Positions 33,945 to 43,442 are shown, counted from the first letter of the stretch. The stretch: DNA of 64,000 bases from DAINRZ01 sp964634885 (GCA_964634885.1 CAZWLN010000006.1:62001-126000); one strand, 5' to 3'. The notes: generated by a model from the sequence alone, not told the origin. Made by a program: numbers and translations.

Positions 33945-34838
33945 TTACATCACCACTTCCACCACCCTTTGGGGGTCAACTGCCTCCAACAGTACATCTC
34001 CCTCCGAAAAAGCAAGGAAGTAGCCGCCGCCCCCCGAGCCGCACAGTTTGAAGCAGAATTTGCCGGAACTGAGGCCTTTCTCCCATATACTAACCATGAC
34101 GCTGGGAATCATCGGATCGAAAAGCTCGAGCTGTAGCTCCGAGAGCTTCATCAGGCTGCCCCAGAGGCCGTCGCTGTCGTGCGAGAGCAGCTTGTGAATG
34201 CAGGCGTCCACAACGGGAATGTAACGGAATTCGATCCTGCTGCTGTAATCGAGATTTTCAAGCTCAGCCATATAATGCTTCACTAAGGGAGAGGTGGCTG
34301 CGGTCGTCTCTGAGTCGTACAGGTACGGCTTTATTCCTGTACCGTCAAAGAAGCCGCTGTCGCTGATGACGGTAATATCTTCGGGAGAATTGAAAAGCAG
34401 GGGCTTGCCGGTGTAGCTCACTAAGGGATCGATGCCTGAGCTTTTCCCGTGGTAATAGGACTCCATTGCAGCAAATATCTCCTTCAGCCAGGCAAGCTCA
34501 TCCATTTTCCCGGGACTGAAAGCATACTCATCGTACAGGGCAGCGCTTAAGGCTGCCGAAGAGCCGACACCGTATCCGTGGGGGATGTCGGAGTCGAACC
34601 ACAAGCCATTGTCAATGTCGCAGCGTAAGCGTTCCATGTCGAACAATGCCCTGATGCCGCTGTCGTCGAGATAATCGGCAAAACCGTCGAGGCCGCCGGA
34701 ATCCTTGGCAGGCCTGCCCGCCGTCTTCAAGCGGCCGGAATAGTTCCGGAGAGGGAGAGCAAAGGCGCGGGAGCCGGATATGAGTGAATATTCGCCGAAG
34801 AGCAGAAGCTTGGAATAGAATGATTTGGACTCAGTCAT
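33945..34838 (-). CDS. Mevalonate kinase-like GHMP kinase
   Basis: The 297-residue product has the GHMP signatures FYSKLLLFGEYSLISGSRAF at the N-terminus (substrate binding), HGYGVGSSAALSAALY (the ATP phosphate loop, about residues 87-102) and LCGSGGGGYFLAF near the C-terminus. The pairing with mevalonate diphosphate decarboxylase supports mevalonate kinase as the activity, feeding isoprenoid synthesis, although phosphomevalonate kinase is a possible alternative. The ATG at 34838 is chosen because GGGAG lies about 7 bases upstream. It overlaps the stop of the decarboxylase gene by 8 bases, so the two are translationally coupled. Confidence 0.85.
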   Translation of the reverse strand: MTESKSFYSKLLLFGEYSLISGSRAFALPLRNYSGRLKTAGRPAKDSGGLDGFADYLDDSGIRALFDMERLRCDIDNGLWFDSDIPHGYGVGSSAALSAALYDEYAFSPGKMDELAWLKEIFAAMESYYHGKSSGIDPLVSYTGKPLLFNSPEDITVISDSGFFDGTGIKPYLYDSETTAATSPLVKHYMAELENLDYSSRIEFRYIPVVDACIHKLLSHDSDGLWGSLMKLSELQLELFDPMIPSVMVSIWEKGLSSGKFCFKLCGSGGGGYFLAFSEGDVLLEAVDPQRVVEVVM

Positions 34839-35946
34839 GTTCTTCTCCCAACTTAACAGGGCCTGCGCCCATATTGTCAAATATTACCTTTCCCGACTCA
34901 CAGAACCCGGTAAGCTCTGCGTCGATGAATTGCCTGACGGCAGCGTCGTCGTTTTTAGTGTAAAGCAGGTGAACATTGGGCCCGGCGTCGAGAGTAAACA
35001 TAGCCCTGACGCCTGTGGACTCACGCCACAGCCTGATTCTTCGGATGATCTCAATAGTGGCCGGCTCGAAGAGTATGAATGAAGGCCTTGAAGTCATCAT
35101 CATGGTGTGCAGGGTGAGAGCTTCTTCCTCGACAATTGCAATGAAGCTGTCGATGTCATTGCTGTCCCCAGCGTGGAGCAGTTGTTCGAGGTTGCGTGCG
35201 GCCTGCGTAAAACGCTGTTCTGCGAAGACATTGCTGCTCATCAGTTCATGGCCTCTTGTACTGCCCACCTTCTTGGGTGAAGAATCGACAATCAGGATGG
35301 CGTCGCAAAGACTGCCGAAATATTCGCCCCGGAAGTGATCGCAGGGCATGGCCGCTTCATCGCAGGAACCGTCTATCGGGGGAATCTGCCCCCATGAGAC
35401 ATAGCCTCCGTAAACCGAGCGCGCCGCGCTGCCTGAACCGATGCGGGCAAGGAACGAAGCCCCGGCGAAAAAATCGCTGTCGCTCATCGAAGGATTGAAC
35501 AAATGTTTCCCGATGGACACGAGGCAAAGGGCAAGGGCGCTCATCGACGACGCCGAAGAAGCAATCCCTGCCGAATGGGGGAAGGTATTCCGGGTATCGA
35601 TCCTCAGGTTCAGGCCTGCCAGGAACGGCATATACTCCCGTACATTATCCAGCAGACTGTATGCTTTGGAAGAAAACTTAGTGTTTTCGGTCCCTTCGAA
35701 AAGGAACTCTGCAATGCGGCTTTTTCCTTCAGGAACGCTTTCAAAGTGTACTGAAGTAATTGTGCGGGCTTTGTCGAGAGTAACACTCAGTGATGGATTG
35801 GCCGGGAGTTGGAAACCTTTTTTTCCCCAGTATTTTATCAGGGCAATGTTTGAAGGGCTGCTCCAGGTAACAGTTCCGTAGCGTCCGCGACCGGCATCTT
35901 CAAACCCCGGGCCGGCCATTAAATTGTGTATTGCAGAGCCGGCCAT
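34831..35946 (-). CDS. mvaD: Diphosphomevalonate decarboxylase
   Basis: The 371-residue product is a GHMP-superfamily protein with the decarboxylase hallmark SSPSNIALIKYWGKKG (about residues 30-45), the phosphate loop FPHSAGIASSASSMSALAL (about 116-134), and downstream the phrase LDAGPNVHLLYT. The enzyme converts mevalonate diphosphate to isopentenyl diphosphate with ATP. The mevalonate route is found in part of the Bacteroidota. Its ATG at 35946 follows directly after the TAA of the giant surface protein gene with no spacer; a second ATG (Met10) is an alternative start. Confidence 0.93.
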   Translation of the reverse strand: MAGSAIHNLMAGPGFEDAGRGRYGTVTWSSPSNIALIKYWGKKGFQLPANPSLSVTLDKARTITSVHFESVPEGKSRIAEFLFEGTENTKFSSKAYSLLDNVREYMPFLAGLNLRIDTRNTFPHSAGIASSASSMSALALCLVSIGKHLFNPSMSDSDFFAGASFLARIGSGSAARSVYGGYVSWGQIPPIDGSCDEAAMPCDHFRGEYFGSLCDAILIVDSSPKKVGSTRGHELMSSNVFAEQRFTQAARNLEQLLHAGDSNDIDSFIAIVEEEALTLHTMMMTSRPSFILFEPATIEIIRRIRLWRESTGVRAMFTLDAGPNVHLLYTKNDDAAVRQFIDAELTGFCESGKVIFDNMGAGPVKLGEEHD

Positions 35947-38900
35947 TTACCTGGATATTACCATTTTGTTTGTAGCAGAGAATGCCCCGGAGGTCAGGGT
36001 GTACCAGTAAACCCCGGAGTTAAGCTTACTCAGGTCGATCTCCAATTTCAGTTCCCCGTGATCGACAACTTCCTTCAGGGGTACTGCTACAAGACGGCCC
36101 ATAGAGTTATATATCCTGATCTCGGTCATTCCTTTCAGCGCCAGTGTAAACTGAAGCGTTACTTTATTGCCTGTTGCAGGATTGGGCCAGAGCTTACCCA
36201 TACTGTACTTATCGCCTGTATAGGAGACCCTTGTCAGTTTGGGATTGGAACAGCCGCCGTCCAGTTCGATGGCAGAACCGGAGTGGCCGGAGAAGGCGAC
36301 ACATTCCGACTTCATCCCGATGGTATGCTGAATGGTAATGTTACTGTCCATACTATTCGGAGTATAGGTATGGAAAACCATTCGGGCAATTTCACCATTT
36401 CCTTTGAAATACTTGTTTTCGGTGGAAGCTATAATCTTGAAAGTGGCTTTACCCTCGCTGACGGCAATATCTTTAATCTCGAAAATACCGTCCAGGTCAT
36501 CGCCTATACTTATACTCTCCGGTTTGAGGGTAAGATAATAGCCTCCGTAGCTGACGGAAACGTCGAACTCGTCTATCTTTGAACCCGACAGGCTGCCGGG
36601 GCCCTGTATCTCCAGTGTTTTCAGTACGCTGTCGCCAATTAGCACTTTGTTATTATCCGGAAGAATTGCTGATTTTATGCTGTATTGGAACGATTCTGCC
36701 GCCAGTTCGTGAGTAAATATTCTTTCCTGGCCGTTAAAATCAGCGTTCAGTGTTAACGTTGCGCTGTTCTGTCCCGGCCCGTACTGGGACGAAGGTGTAT
36801 AGACCACAAGCACTTCCGCAGATTCCATAGGCTCGAGGGTGAAAGAGTATTCATGGTCGGGGAAGAAGACGGGTTCGTTGCAGTTGACGGCAACAGATTT
36901 GACCGTCGAAGGCATATTGCCGGTATTCTTCACGGTACACCTGATTGTGTCGTTTTCTCCCACACAGGTTTCAATTTTACTGCTTTCAATTGCCAGGTTC
37001 GGCTCCAGTCCCAAGCCGGTAAAACCAAGCACGAGGCTGTTCTCCGCGTCGCTGACGATTTTGAGGGAGGCGTTGGAAGCGCCGGCAGCAGGAGCGATGA
37101 ATTCGGCAGTGAATTCCAGTGTTTCACCAGGCTGCATTGTCTTAGGCAAACCGATGGAATTTTTATCTATATAGAATCCTTTGGTACCGAATTTGCGTCC
37201 GTCAGTACCGATTGATTCCTTGTCGTTCAATGCGTTGAAATCGCTGACAACGAGCGTATCTCCGTATTCCCAGGGGTCATTGTACAGTTTCACGGTTTTA
37301 ACCACGGGTGTTGCGCTTTTCACAGGTACTTCCCCGAAATCGACAGTATTGCTGCCGGCCTGGCCGTCTTTCAGCGTCAACCTTGGCAGCACGCCCCTGC
37401 CGGTAATTAAAGCCTTCTTCTGATTGTCGCGGCTGTCGGTTATTGTAATTTCCATCTCATATTTACCGACGGAATCTGCGTAGAAATTGATAGCAAATCC
37501 GAGAGAATCATTGGGCTTGAGCTTAGAGTAGGGTATTTCATCAAATTTTGGAATAATGAAATTGATATTTCTTCCTGATTTAACTAAGCTATCGATACGT
37601 TTTATCGTAATGTCGGTAGCCGATTCGTTTTTCAGCCAGACAGTATCGTGATAGAGGTCGTCGTTCGTGTATTCGAGCCTGTCAACCCTGCAGTTGCCGA
37701 AGTTGATGTTTGAAACCAGCAAACCCGGAGTAACTCCGTACCCTGTCAGCACAGCAACGCTGTCGATTCCTTCGGCGTCGCTGTTGAACATGATGGTGTC
37801 AACATATTGGCCTTCGACGGTGGGACGGAATGATATGTCCAATTTTCTGTTGTTGCCGGGGGTGATTGTCAAGGGCTTATACTGGTCGAATTGTATGTCG
37901 AAATCAGGAGTGAAATCTTTGTCGATATTACATAGGGTATCTGTAATTACCAGATTGACCTTACCGGAATTGGTAACGGTAATTGTTTTTGTCCTTTTGT
38001 CGCCGATTGTTACATCGCCGAAGTCAATGTCCGTAACTTTGATGACCGGCCTCAGGGACTGGGCCGTCAGTTTGGTACGGTAGGAGAAGATACAGTCATT
38101 GCCGATGCCTAAGGAATCGGTAAATGTACCGGTAGCGCTGTTTAAGAACCTGACTGTGATTTTGACGGATTTTTTTGGCTGTATTTCTAAGGATTCGGGG
38201 ATGACGGCAGAGAATCCGTAGAGTCCCGATTTCAATCCGGTTTTGGTAATAACATAGGGTGAAGTCGGATGATTGTTTGTAACGGTAATTTCTTTTTCGA
38301 CTGTAGTCCCGGCTTTAACGATGCCGAAATCTATTTCGGACGGTGCAACTGCCAGTTTAGGAGCATAATAATGAATGTAAATCTCGGTTTTATTGCCTCT
38401 CATGTCTAAGAAGTCGATGGCGGCGAAAGCGTCGATGTCTTTGTTGATTACGTTTAGCTGCCACTTCGTTGTCCTGTCAACACCGGGAATGAACTCCCGG
38501 TAACTGAAACCGTAATTGGAGCTTGTGTCGCCGCGGAAAATCACCGACTGCAGGAATGAGCAACTGTCGGGGTTTGCCGGCATGTCCGTCACCAATCCGT
38601 CTTCAACGGAACCGTCGCATTTAAGCGTCCAGGACGGAACCGGTGGAACCGCGTCGGGTATGTCCGAAGCCAGGAAGACTGTCGTGGGAAATCCGTAAGC
38701 CGAAGAACCGGCATAGCCGTAACTGTAGAGGCCGACAGGCTTGTCGGAGCTGATCTTGTAAACGCCGGCGTCGATCTTTACAGATTTGGTGTAATAGTTG
38801 TCGCTGCCGAACAGGGAGTCTTTCAGTTTCTGTCCGGGGCCAGGGGACAAATCGCTCAGTTTGGACTGCTTCCACTCGTATGTACCCTGCTCGACAACGG

Positions 38901-40113
38901 CAATCTTCAGGTCGTCAGGCAGGCTGCCGTCAGCTTTACCGCAATAGGCAAGGCTGATGTAATGTTCGTCGGAAAGGCCGCTGTTCCTTGTACCGGGTGT
39001 CATGAAATAGGCTTCATTCAGGAACTGGGTCGATGACAGGATGTTCATCTGGAACGGCATCGTGGATTTTGTTGTATCTATGTTGTACCTGACGACGTTA
39101 ATTTTTTTATCCGAGGAGATGACAACCGGTTCGTTCGGCAGTTGACGGGTGATATAGCCAACATTCTCCGGGCCGAATTCATCCATTATATAGCCTGTTT
39201 TAGCGCCGTCCCTGTAAACGGCAGCGCCTTTTTCACCGGCAAATATTTTCAGCATATAGGTAGTATCTCCCGGAGTGGGATTGACGGGGTATGTTTTTCC
39301 CCAGGCGTAAGCAGGGGTCTCCATTTCAATTGTGTAGTCGCAGAAAGTACCTGCGGCATCGAATGTACAATAGTTACCTGAAATGACGGCGACAGGCTTC
39401 GTCGATTTGACAAGGGTACCGGAGAGGTCTTCGCCTTTGTTTTTGGCTGCGAGGAGTATAATGTCTCCCTTGTTCAGGGTCCGGTATTGCCTGGTTTCAC
39501 CTAATTTAATCGAGTAGGTCTCGGCGCTGGCGGAGATTTCCACGTCGGTCGAATCGTAAGCAGCGATGATACTGGAATAGCCGGGTGTATATTCGGAGTT
39601 GTCCGGGGAAGAGGCAATGACGTATTTTGTTCCCAACACCGGCACAGGCAGAGCAAGGTATCCGCCCGACTGGTCGGTCATTTCGGCGACAGCATAGACA
39701 ATGACAGGGGCGTCGGCAGAGAGGCGGACTGCCCAGGAATGGAACAGGTCCCTCTCGAAGGGCTTGTCCTGCGGAGCTTTTGAATAGCAAAGGACTTCTG
39801 AAGGCTTAAGTGAGAATTCGATGATGTCCCTTTTGACTGTCGTTTTTTTCATGACGGTGCCGTTTGGAAGCGTGAGCCTTACTTCGGCCTCGTACTCGGA
39901 ACTGACGTACACTTTAAAAGCATTGGTGTTGCCTGTAAGGTCGGCAGGGTGAAAAGTCAGGAAAAACTCCATTCCCACGTTGGAATTGCCCATTGTGGAA
40001 TAGGTCGCATCTTCGGTCCTCGCCCCGCTGTCGTCGCCGGCAGTGAGGTTCAAACAGGCGAAGAATGCTGCCAGGGCAATTATTAAAAAAACAGTACCAG
40101 TTCTTTTTTCCAT
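35947..40113 (-). CDS. Giant T9SS surface protein with IgGFc-binding-like head and choice-of-anchor/HYDIN-type repeats
   Basis: The product is about 1388 residues. It has a signal peptide (about 1-24), an IgGFc-binding-protein-like N-terminal region (about 40-480: FFLTFHPADL, WAVRLSADAPVIVYA, KPVAVISGNYCTF), a linker, several ASH/HYDIN-type beta domains (IDFGIVKAGTTVEKEITVTN, IDFGDVTIGDKRTKTITVTN, INFGNCRVD, VDFGEVPVKSATP), and a T9SS-type tail (LWPNPATGNKVTLQFTL to SGVYWYTL). It would be exported and attached to the cell surface, with adhesion a plausible role. The start at 40113 has GGAG 6 bases upstream; longer frames overlap that site. It appears to head the operon containing mvaD and the kinase. 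Confidence 0.88.
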   Translation of the reverse strand: MEKRTGTVFLIIALAAFFACLNLTAGDDSGARTEDATYSTMGNSNVGMEFFLTFHPADLTGNTNAFKVYVSSEYEAEVRLTLPNGTVMKKTTVKRDIIEFSLKPSEVLCYSKAPQDKPFERDLFHSWAVRLSADAPVIVYAVAEMTDQSGGYLALPVPVLGTKYVIASSPDNSEYTPGYSSIIAAYDSTDVEISASAETYSIKLGETRQYRTLNKGDIILLAAKNKGEDLSGTLVKSTKPVAVISGNYCTFDAAGTFCDYTIEMETPAYAWGKTYPVNPTPGDTTYMLKIFAGEKGAAVYRDGAKTGYIMDEFGPENVGYITRQLPNEPVVISSDKKINVVRYNIDTTKSTMPFQMNILSSTQFLNEAYFMTPGTRNSGLSDEHYISLAYCGKADGSLPDDLKIAVVEQGTYEWKQSKLSDLSPGPGQKLKDSLFGSDNYYTKSVKIDAGVYKISSDKPVGLYSYGYAGSSAYGFPTTVFLASDIPDAVPPVPSWTLKCDGSVEDGLVTDMPANPDSCSFLQSVIFRGDTSSNYGFSYREFIPGVDRTTKWQLNVINKDIDAFAAIDFLDMRGNKTEIYIHYYAPKLAVAPSEIDFGIVKAGTTVEKEITVTNNHPTSPYVITKTGLKSGLYGFSAVIPESLEIQPKKSVKITVRFLNSATGTFTDSLGIGNDCIFSYRTKLTAQSLRPVIKVTDIDFGDVTIGDKRTKTITVTNSGKVNLVITDTLCNIDKDFTPDFDIQFDQYKPLTITPGNNRKLDISFRPTVEGQYVDTIMFNSDAEGIDSVAVLTGYGVTPGLLVSNINFGNCRVDRLEYTNDDLYHDTVWLKNESATDITIKRIDSLVKSGRNINFIIPKFDEIPYSKLKPNDSLGFAINFYADSVGKYEMEITITDSRDNQKKALITGRGVLPRLTLKDGQAGSNTVDFGEVPVKSATPVVKTVKLYNDPWEYGDTLVVSDFNALNDKESIGTDGRKFGTKGFYIDKNSIGLPKTMQPGETLEFTAEFIAPAAGASNASLKIVSDAENSLVLGFTGLGLEPNLAIESSKIETCVGENDTIRCTVKNTGNMPSTVKSVAVNCNEPVFFPDHEYSFTLEPMESAEVLVVYTPSSQYGPGQNSATLTLNADFNGQERIFTHELAAESFQYSIKSAILPDNNKVLIGDSVLKTLEIQGPGSLSGSKIDEFDVSVSYGGYYLTLKPESISIGDDLDGIFEIKDIAVSEGKATFKIIASTENKYFKGNGEIARMVFHTYTPNSMDSNITIQHTIGMKSECVAFSGHSGSAIELDGGCSNPKLTRVSYTGDKYSMGKLWPNPATGNKVTLQFTLALKGMTEIRIYNSMGRLVAVPLKEVVDHGELKLEIDLSKLNSGVYWYTLTSGAFSATNKMVISR

Positions 40114-40283
40114 AGTCATCTCCCCAATTGGGGTTTTACACTTATTTTTAATTCCACGTTTCACATGTTAATTTATTTATTTTCTAAATAAATATAACAA
40201 TTTTTTATGTCATTTTCAGACATAACCTTTTTAATATTTATAATGACACATGAAAGGGCAAAAGGTCTCAAAAATATTTAAAA

Positions 40284-40928
40284 TTATTTTGGAACCTGAA
40301 AAACACCTCTGACAACACCGTGAATTATAAAAACCATATCCGGGTTTATTACAATGTCGTCGTAGAGGTCGTTCTCCGACACGAGCCGTACTTCGCCGTC
40401 GCTGATGGTGAGCCGTTTGACGAACATCTCATTGTCGTAAGTAGCAACGATGATGTCCCCGGACCGGGGGAATTTCACTTTTTCGACGAAAAGCATTGCT
40501 TTGTCGAGGATGCCGGCGCCGGTCATGCTGTCGCCTGCCACCCTGCAAACGAAGATATTGCTGTTCCTGATGACCGCCAGGAGTTCATCCATTCCTATTG
40601 TCTCCCTGACTTCGTCGAACCGGGGCAAGCCCGGCCCCGCAGTAACAGGTTCCCCCAGCATCACCCTTGCATTGCCACTGCCTTCGTCCTCACCGGCGTT
40701 GCTGCTCATTGCCGCCAGGCGGCCGTACAGAGCTTCGTAGCCTTCCAGGCTGTCAATCGTATCGTCGATGGCGCTGAAGCCGACGGCGGGATTGCGCCGG
40801 GCAAGCTCTTCGAATATCTCGTCCAGCTTTTGCCTGCGGTTACCGTCGCCGAGGTACTCCCTGAAGGCATAGCGCCGGAACAGGGTATATAGTTCGTCGT
40901 CCTTCAGTTCGCTGACCGGCCTATCCAT
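40284..40928 (-). CDS. S24 (LexA/UmuD-type) peptidase, C-terminal half of a split repressor
   Basis: The 214-residue product has a helical N-terminal part (about 1-75) and a C-terminal S24 domain: CRVAGDSMTGAGI with Ser134, DKAMLFVEK, GDIIVATYDNEMFVKRL with Lys171. These form the Ser-Lys pair used for self-cleavage in LexA, CI and UmuD. Ala-Gly at residues 97-98 (TAGPG) is a possible cleavage site. It has no helix-turn-helix of its own. The gene starts 8 bases inside the end of the upstream helix-turn-helix gene, so both are made together. Together they resemble a phage CI-like repressor encoded as two polypeptides. Confidence 0.85.
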   Translation of the reverse strand: MDRPVSELKDDELYTLFRRYAFREYLGDGNRRQKLDEIFEELARRNPAVGFSAIDDTIDSLEGYEALYGRLAAMSSNAGEDEGSGNARVMLGEPVTAGPGLPRFDEVRETIGMDELLAVIRNSNIFVCRVAGDSMTGAGILDKAMLFVEKVKFPRSGDIIVATYDNEMFVKRLTISDGEVRLVSENDLYDDIVINPDMVFIIHGVVRGVFQVPK

Positions 40929-41340
40929 GGTGTCCTTTGGTTTTCAGCGGCCCGGTAGCCGCTATTTTCATCTTCTCGAACACCTTGTCGGCAATCATGT
41001 CGATGGTCTCCTGCGACAGAGCCGACACAGCCGTAACATTGGAGACGGCGGCAGCCTTCTTCTTTGCGGGCAGCGCCCTGCCTGTGTACTTCTCCCGCAG
41101 CGCCCTGCCTGCTTCGTTGTCGGCGTAGAACTCTGTGTCGTCCTCGTCCAGCAGCCAGGAACTGGAAAAACCTATGCGATAGAGGTTGCGGAGAACGTCG
41201 TAGGACGGTTTTACGGGCTTTTCCGGAAGAAAGTAATTATTTATATTCTGGCGGGAGACACCCATGGCGTCGGCGAGTGAACTCTTGTTGCCCCCGAAGA
41301 AGTTGTCGAGGATGAACCTGAGTTTTTCAGAAAATTCCAT
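40921..41340 (-). CDS. CI-like helix-turn-helix protein, N-terminal half of a split repressor
   Basis: The 139-residue product has a helix-turn-helix in its first 60 residues (KSSLADAMGVSRQNINNYF), the phrase SSWLLDEDDTEFYAD at about 78-92 and a basic Ala/Lys-rich segment (ALPAKKKAAAVS), then a helix (about 115-130). The GxSSxWLL layout after the helix-turn-helix is typical of CI/Cro-type repressors, which normally continue into an S24 domain; here that domain is in the next, overlapping gene. A perfect inverted repeat 30 bases upstream is a candidate operator. No phage genes are adjacent. Confidence 0.82.
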   Translation of the reverse strand: MEFSEKLRFILDNFFGGNKSSLADAMGVSRQNINNYFLPEKPVKPSYDVLRNLYRIGFSSSWLLDEDDTEFYADNEAGRALREKYTGRALPAKKKAAAVSNVTAVSALSQETIDMIADKVFEKMKIAATGPLKTKGHHG

Positions 41341-41370
41341 GACTTCCCTTTTCTTTCATATTATTAATTA

Positions 41371-41385
41371 ATTGCATCCTGCAAT
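41371..41385. promoter_or_regulatory. Candidate operator of the split repressor
   Basis: ATTGCA (41371-41376), TCC and TGCAAT (41380-41385) form a perfect 6-bp inverted repeat with a 3-bp spacer, 30 bases upstream of the helix-turn-helix gene. A further TGCAA half-site occurs near 41439. Autoregulation is inferred from position only. Confidence 0.45.
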
Positions 41386-41589
41386 AAATTTAATATCATA
41401 TTAATATTTATTTACAATATTATAAAAATATTTTAATTATGCAAATAATTATTTTCACTACCCGGCGGCATATATTTATTTATTTCATAGGGTTAGTGTA
41501 CTGTTGGCTGAAAGTAATAATTTCCTGCCCTGAAAATATTTCGGCACATATTAGTATTTTGGGGAGAAAGCAAGAAGTAATATAGAATG

Positions 41590-41925
41590 GTTCTTCGCTA
41601 TACAGTATGGGGGAAGTTATTATATTACTCAATATGGTAAAGAAGCCGTATTATTCAATTATTTCGGAGAGACGCAAGGCCTTGCGTCTCTACTGGTGCG
41701 GCTTTCCACAGTTTCGTATGAGGGTATTGGGCACTCGTTGTTATTCTACCCCACCTAAATCCTCCCCAAGGGGAGGACTTAAAGAACTGCCTTGTTTCTT
41801 ACTCCTTCCCCTTGGGAATAATTCCCTTGGGGAAGGTTGGGATTGGGTCGGGATGGCTGGTATATGGTGGCATCAATGAATGAGTATTTTTCTTTCAATA
41901 AGTATTTACCCACTACAAATGCGAA
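41590..41925. repeat. MITE-like dispersed repeat, copy 2
   Basis: The right end TATTTACCCACTACAAAT (about 41903-41920) matches copy 1 (2200-2217). The left end TTCTTCGCTAT (41591-41601) matches the reverse complement of the outer right end of copy 1. The interior has GC-rich hairpin blocks (CCTCCCCAAGGGGAGG and TTCCCCTTGGG.. at about 41750-41850). The two copies differ in length and interior, so the family is diverged. Confidence 0.55.
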
Positions 41926-42167
41926 TATTCATAATAATTTGACTTGAAAACCGATGAAAAACATCCGTTAGGATAATGGTTAAAACCGGTTTTCCGACGA
42001 AACGGTCCACGAGCTGAAGCTCGTGGCTAATAAATTCACTTTTCTACCTGATCCCCAAATAATACAGCTGTCCCGGTTTCTATTTCTATACAATCACAGG
42101 CGGCTCGTACTCACAGCGCGGCTCGTTTGTTGTGAGTAAGTAATGTAAAAATCGAGCCTTCTTTTTA

Positions 42168-43442
42168 CTAGTTCTCCACTATCATCTCAGCGAAATTGTT
42201 CATGAACAGAGCCATCTTGTCGGGTTTGACCGTAAGCTCGAGCAGTATGCCCTCGTCGGTGTCTTCCCTCGAGGCAATGTCGCATATGGTATAGATGGTG
42301 GAAATGGACCCCATCCGGCTGTATGGCAGTAGAATCTTTATCGAATGGCTTTGCTCGTCATACTTTTTCTGCATCAACTCCAGAAGGCCGGTAATGTTGA
42401 TGCCGCGACGGGCAGAAACGAATATCGAATTGGCATACTCATCCTCGATGATCTTCAGCTCCTCGAGAGTCTCCTTGCAGTCGATTTTATTGAACACCAG
42501 CACCTGCGGTTTTTCCTTTATCTTCAGGTATTCGAGTGTTTCGTTAACGACATCGATGTGGTCCTTGAAAAACTCGTTCGATATATCGACGACATGGACG
42601 ATGATGTCGGCATCGGACGCTTCAGTCAACGTACTCCTGAAGGAAGCCACAAGGTGGGGCGGCAGCTTCCTGATGAAACCGACGGTGTCGGAAATCAGCG
42701 CCTGCTTTCCTGTAGGCAGCAGGAATGACCTGACGGTAGTGTCGAGAGTGGCAAAGAGTTTGTCTTCCACATAGACATCAGCCTGGGTAATCGTGTTCAT
42801 CAATGTTGACTTGCCGGCGTTCGTGTAGCCCACGAGCGCAAAACGGGGAAACTCCTGCCTCCCTTTCTTCTGCTGCTCCTTCTGTACCCCGATCAATTCG
42901 AGCTTTTCCTTCAACTTCTTGATCTTCTCCCTGATTACCCGCCTGTCGGTTTCAATCTGCGTTTCGCCGGGGCCTTTGGTACCAATGCCGCCGTACTGCT
43001 TCGAGAGGTGCGTCCACATCCTCGTAAGGCGCGGGAGCATATACTGAAGCTGGGCCAGTTCCACCTGTGTCTTTGCCTCGTTCGTGCGTGCGTGCCTGGC
43101 GAATATATCCAATATCAGCATGCTGCGGTCTATCACTTTAACCTGGAGCTGGTTTTCAAGGTTCCTGAGCTGCACAGGGGTCAGGTCGTCGTCAAAAATT
43201 ACAAGCTTAACGTCTTTTTCCTCTGCCAGTTCCTTGAGTTCTTCCACCTTACCTTTGCCGATGAGTGTCTTCGGGTTGGGCTTCTCCAGTTCCTGGTGCA
43301 TCCTGTCAACGACAGTAGCACCGGCAGTGTCGGCCAGTTGCTCCAGTTCCCCGAGGTATTCTTCGATCAGATCGCGGTCTCCGCCTTTCTCGCCTGCCGA
43401 GACGAGAATGGCTCTCTCCTGTTCAGTGTTGTTTTCGTACAA
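42168..43442 (-). CDS. hflX: Ribosome-splitting GTPase HflX
   Basis: The 424-residue product has the HflX N-terminal domain (about 1-195: AILVSAGEKG, NPKTLIGKGKVEEL, LILDIFARHARTNEAK, GTKGPGETQIETDRR) and a GTPase domain with GYTNAGKSTL (P-loop), SDTVGFIRKLPPHLVASF (G3 and switch II), VFNKID (G4) and SARRG (G5). HflX binds the large ribosomal subunit and splits stalled ribosomes under stress. The start is TTG 43442, which directly follows an in-frame TAA; no ATG occurs early enough to keep the conserved N-terminus. Confidence 0.95.
   Translation of the reverse strand: MYENNTEQERAILVSAGEKGGDRDLIEEYLGELEQLADTAGATVVDRMHQELEKPNPKTLIGKGKVEELKELAEEKDVKLVIFDDDLTPVQLRNLENQLQVKVIDRSMLILDIFARHARTNEAKTQVELAQLQYMLPRLTRMWTHLSKQYGGIGTKGPGETQIETDRRVIREKIKKLKEKLELIGVQKEQQKKGRQEFPRFALVGYTNAGKSTLMNTITQADVYVEDKLFATLDTTVRSFLLPTGKQALISDTVGFIRKLPPHLVASFRSTLTEASDADIIVHVVDISNEFFKDHIDVVNETLEYLKIKEKPQVLVFNKIDCKETLEELKIIEDEYANSIFVSARRGINITGLLELMQKKYDEQSHSIKILLPYSRMGSISTIYTICDIASREDTDEGILLELTVKPDKMALFMNNFAEMIVEN

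Larger units (their letters stand above)
41341..42167. other. Gene-free, repeat-rich stretch
   Basis: No credible gene lies here. It contains the candidate operator, an AT-rich leader to about 41590, a MITE-like repeat (41590-41925), the perfect 22-base palindrome GAGACGCAAGG/CCTTGCGTCTC (41669-41690) and the inverted repeat CCACGAGCT/AGCTCGTGG (42007-42026). Both palindromes look like dispersed genomic repeats. A 90-codon frame at 41607-41879 covers the repeat and is not credible as a gene. Confidence 0.7.

Noticed and set aside
41607..41879. 90-codon plus-strand frame
   Set aside because: It spans a palindrome and GC-rich repeat blocks, with no ribosome site and no coherent protein pattern.
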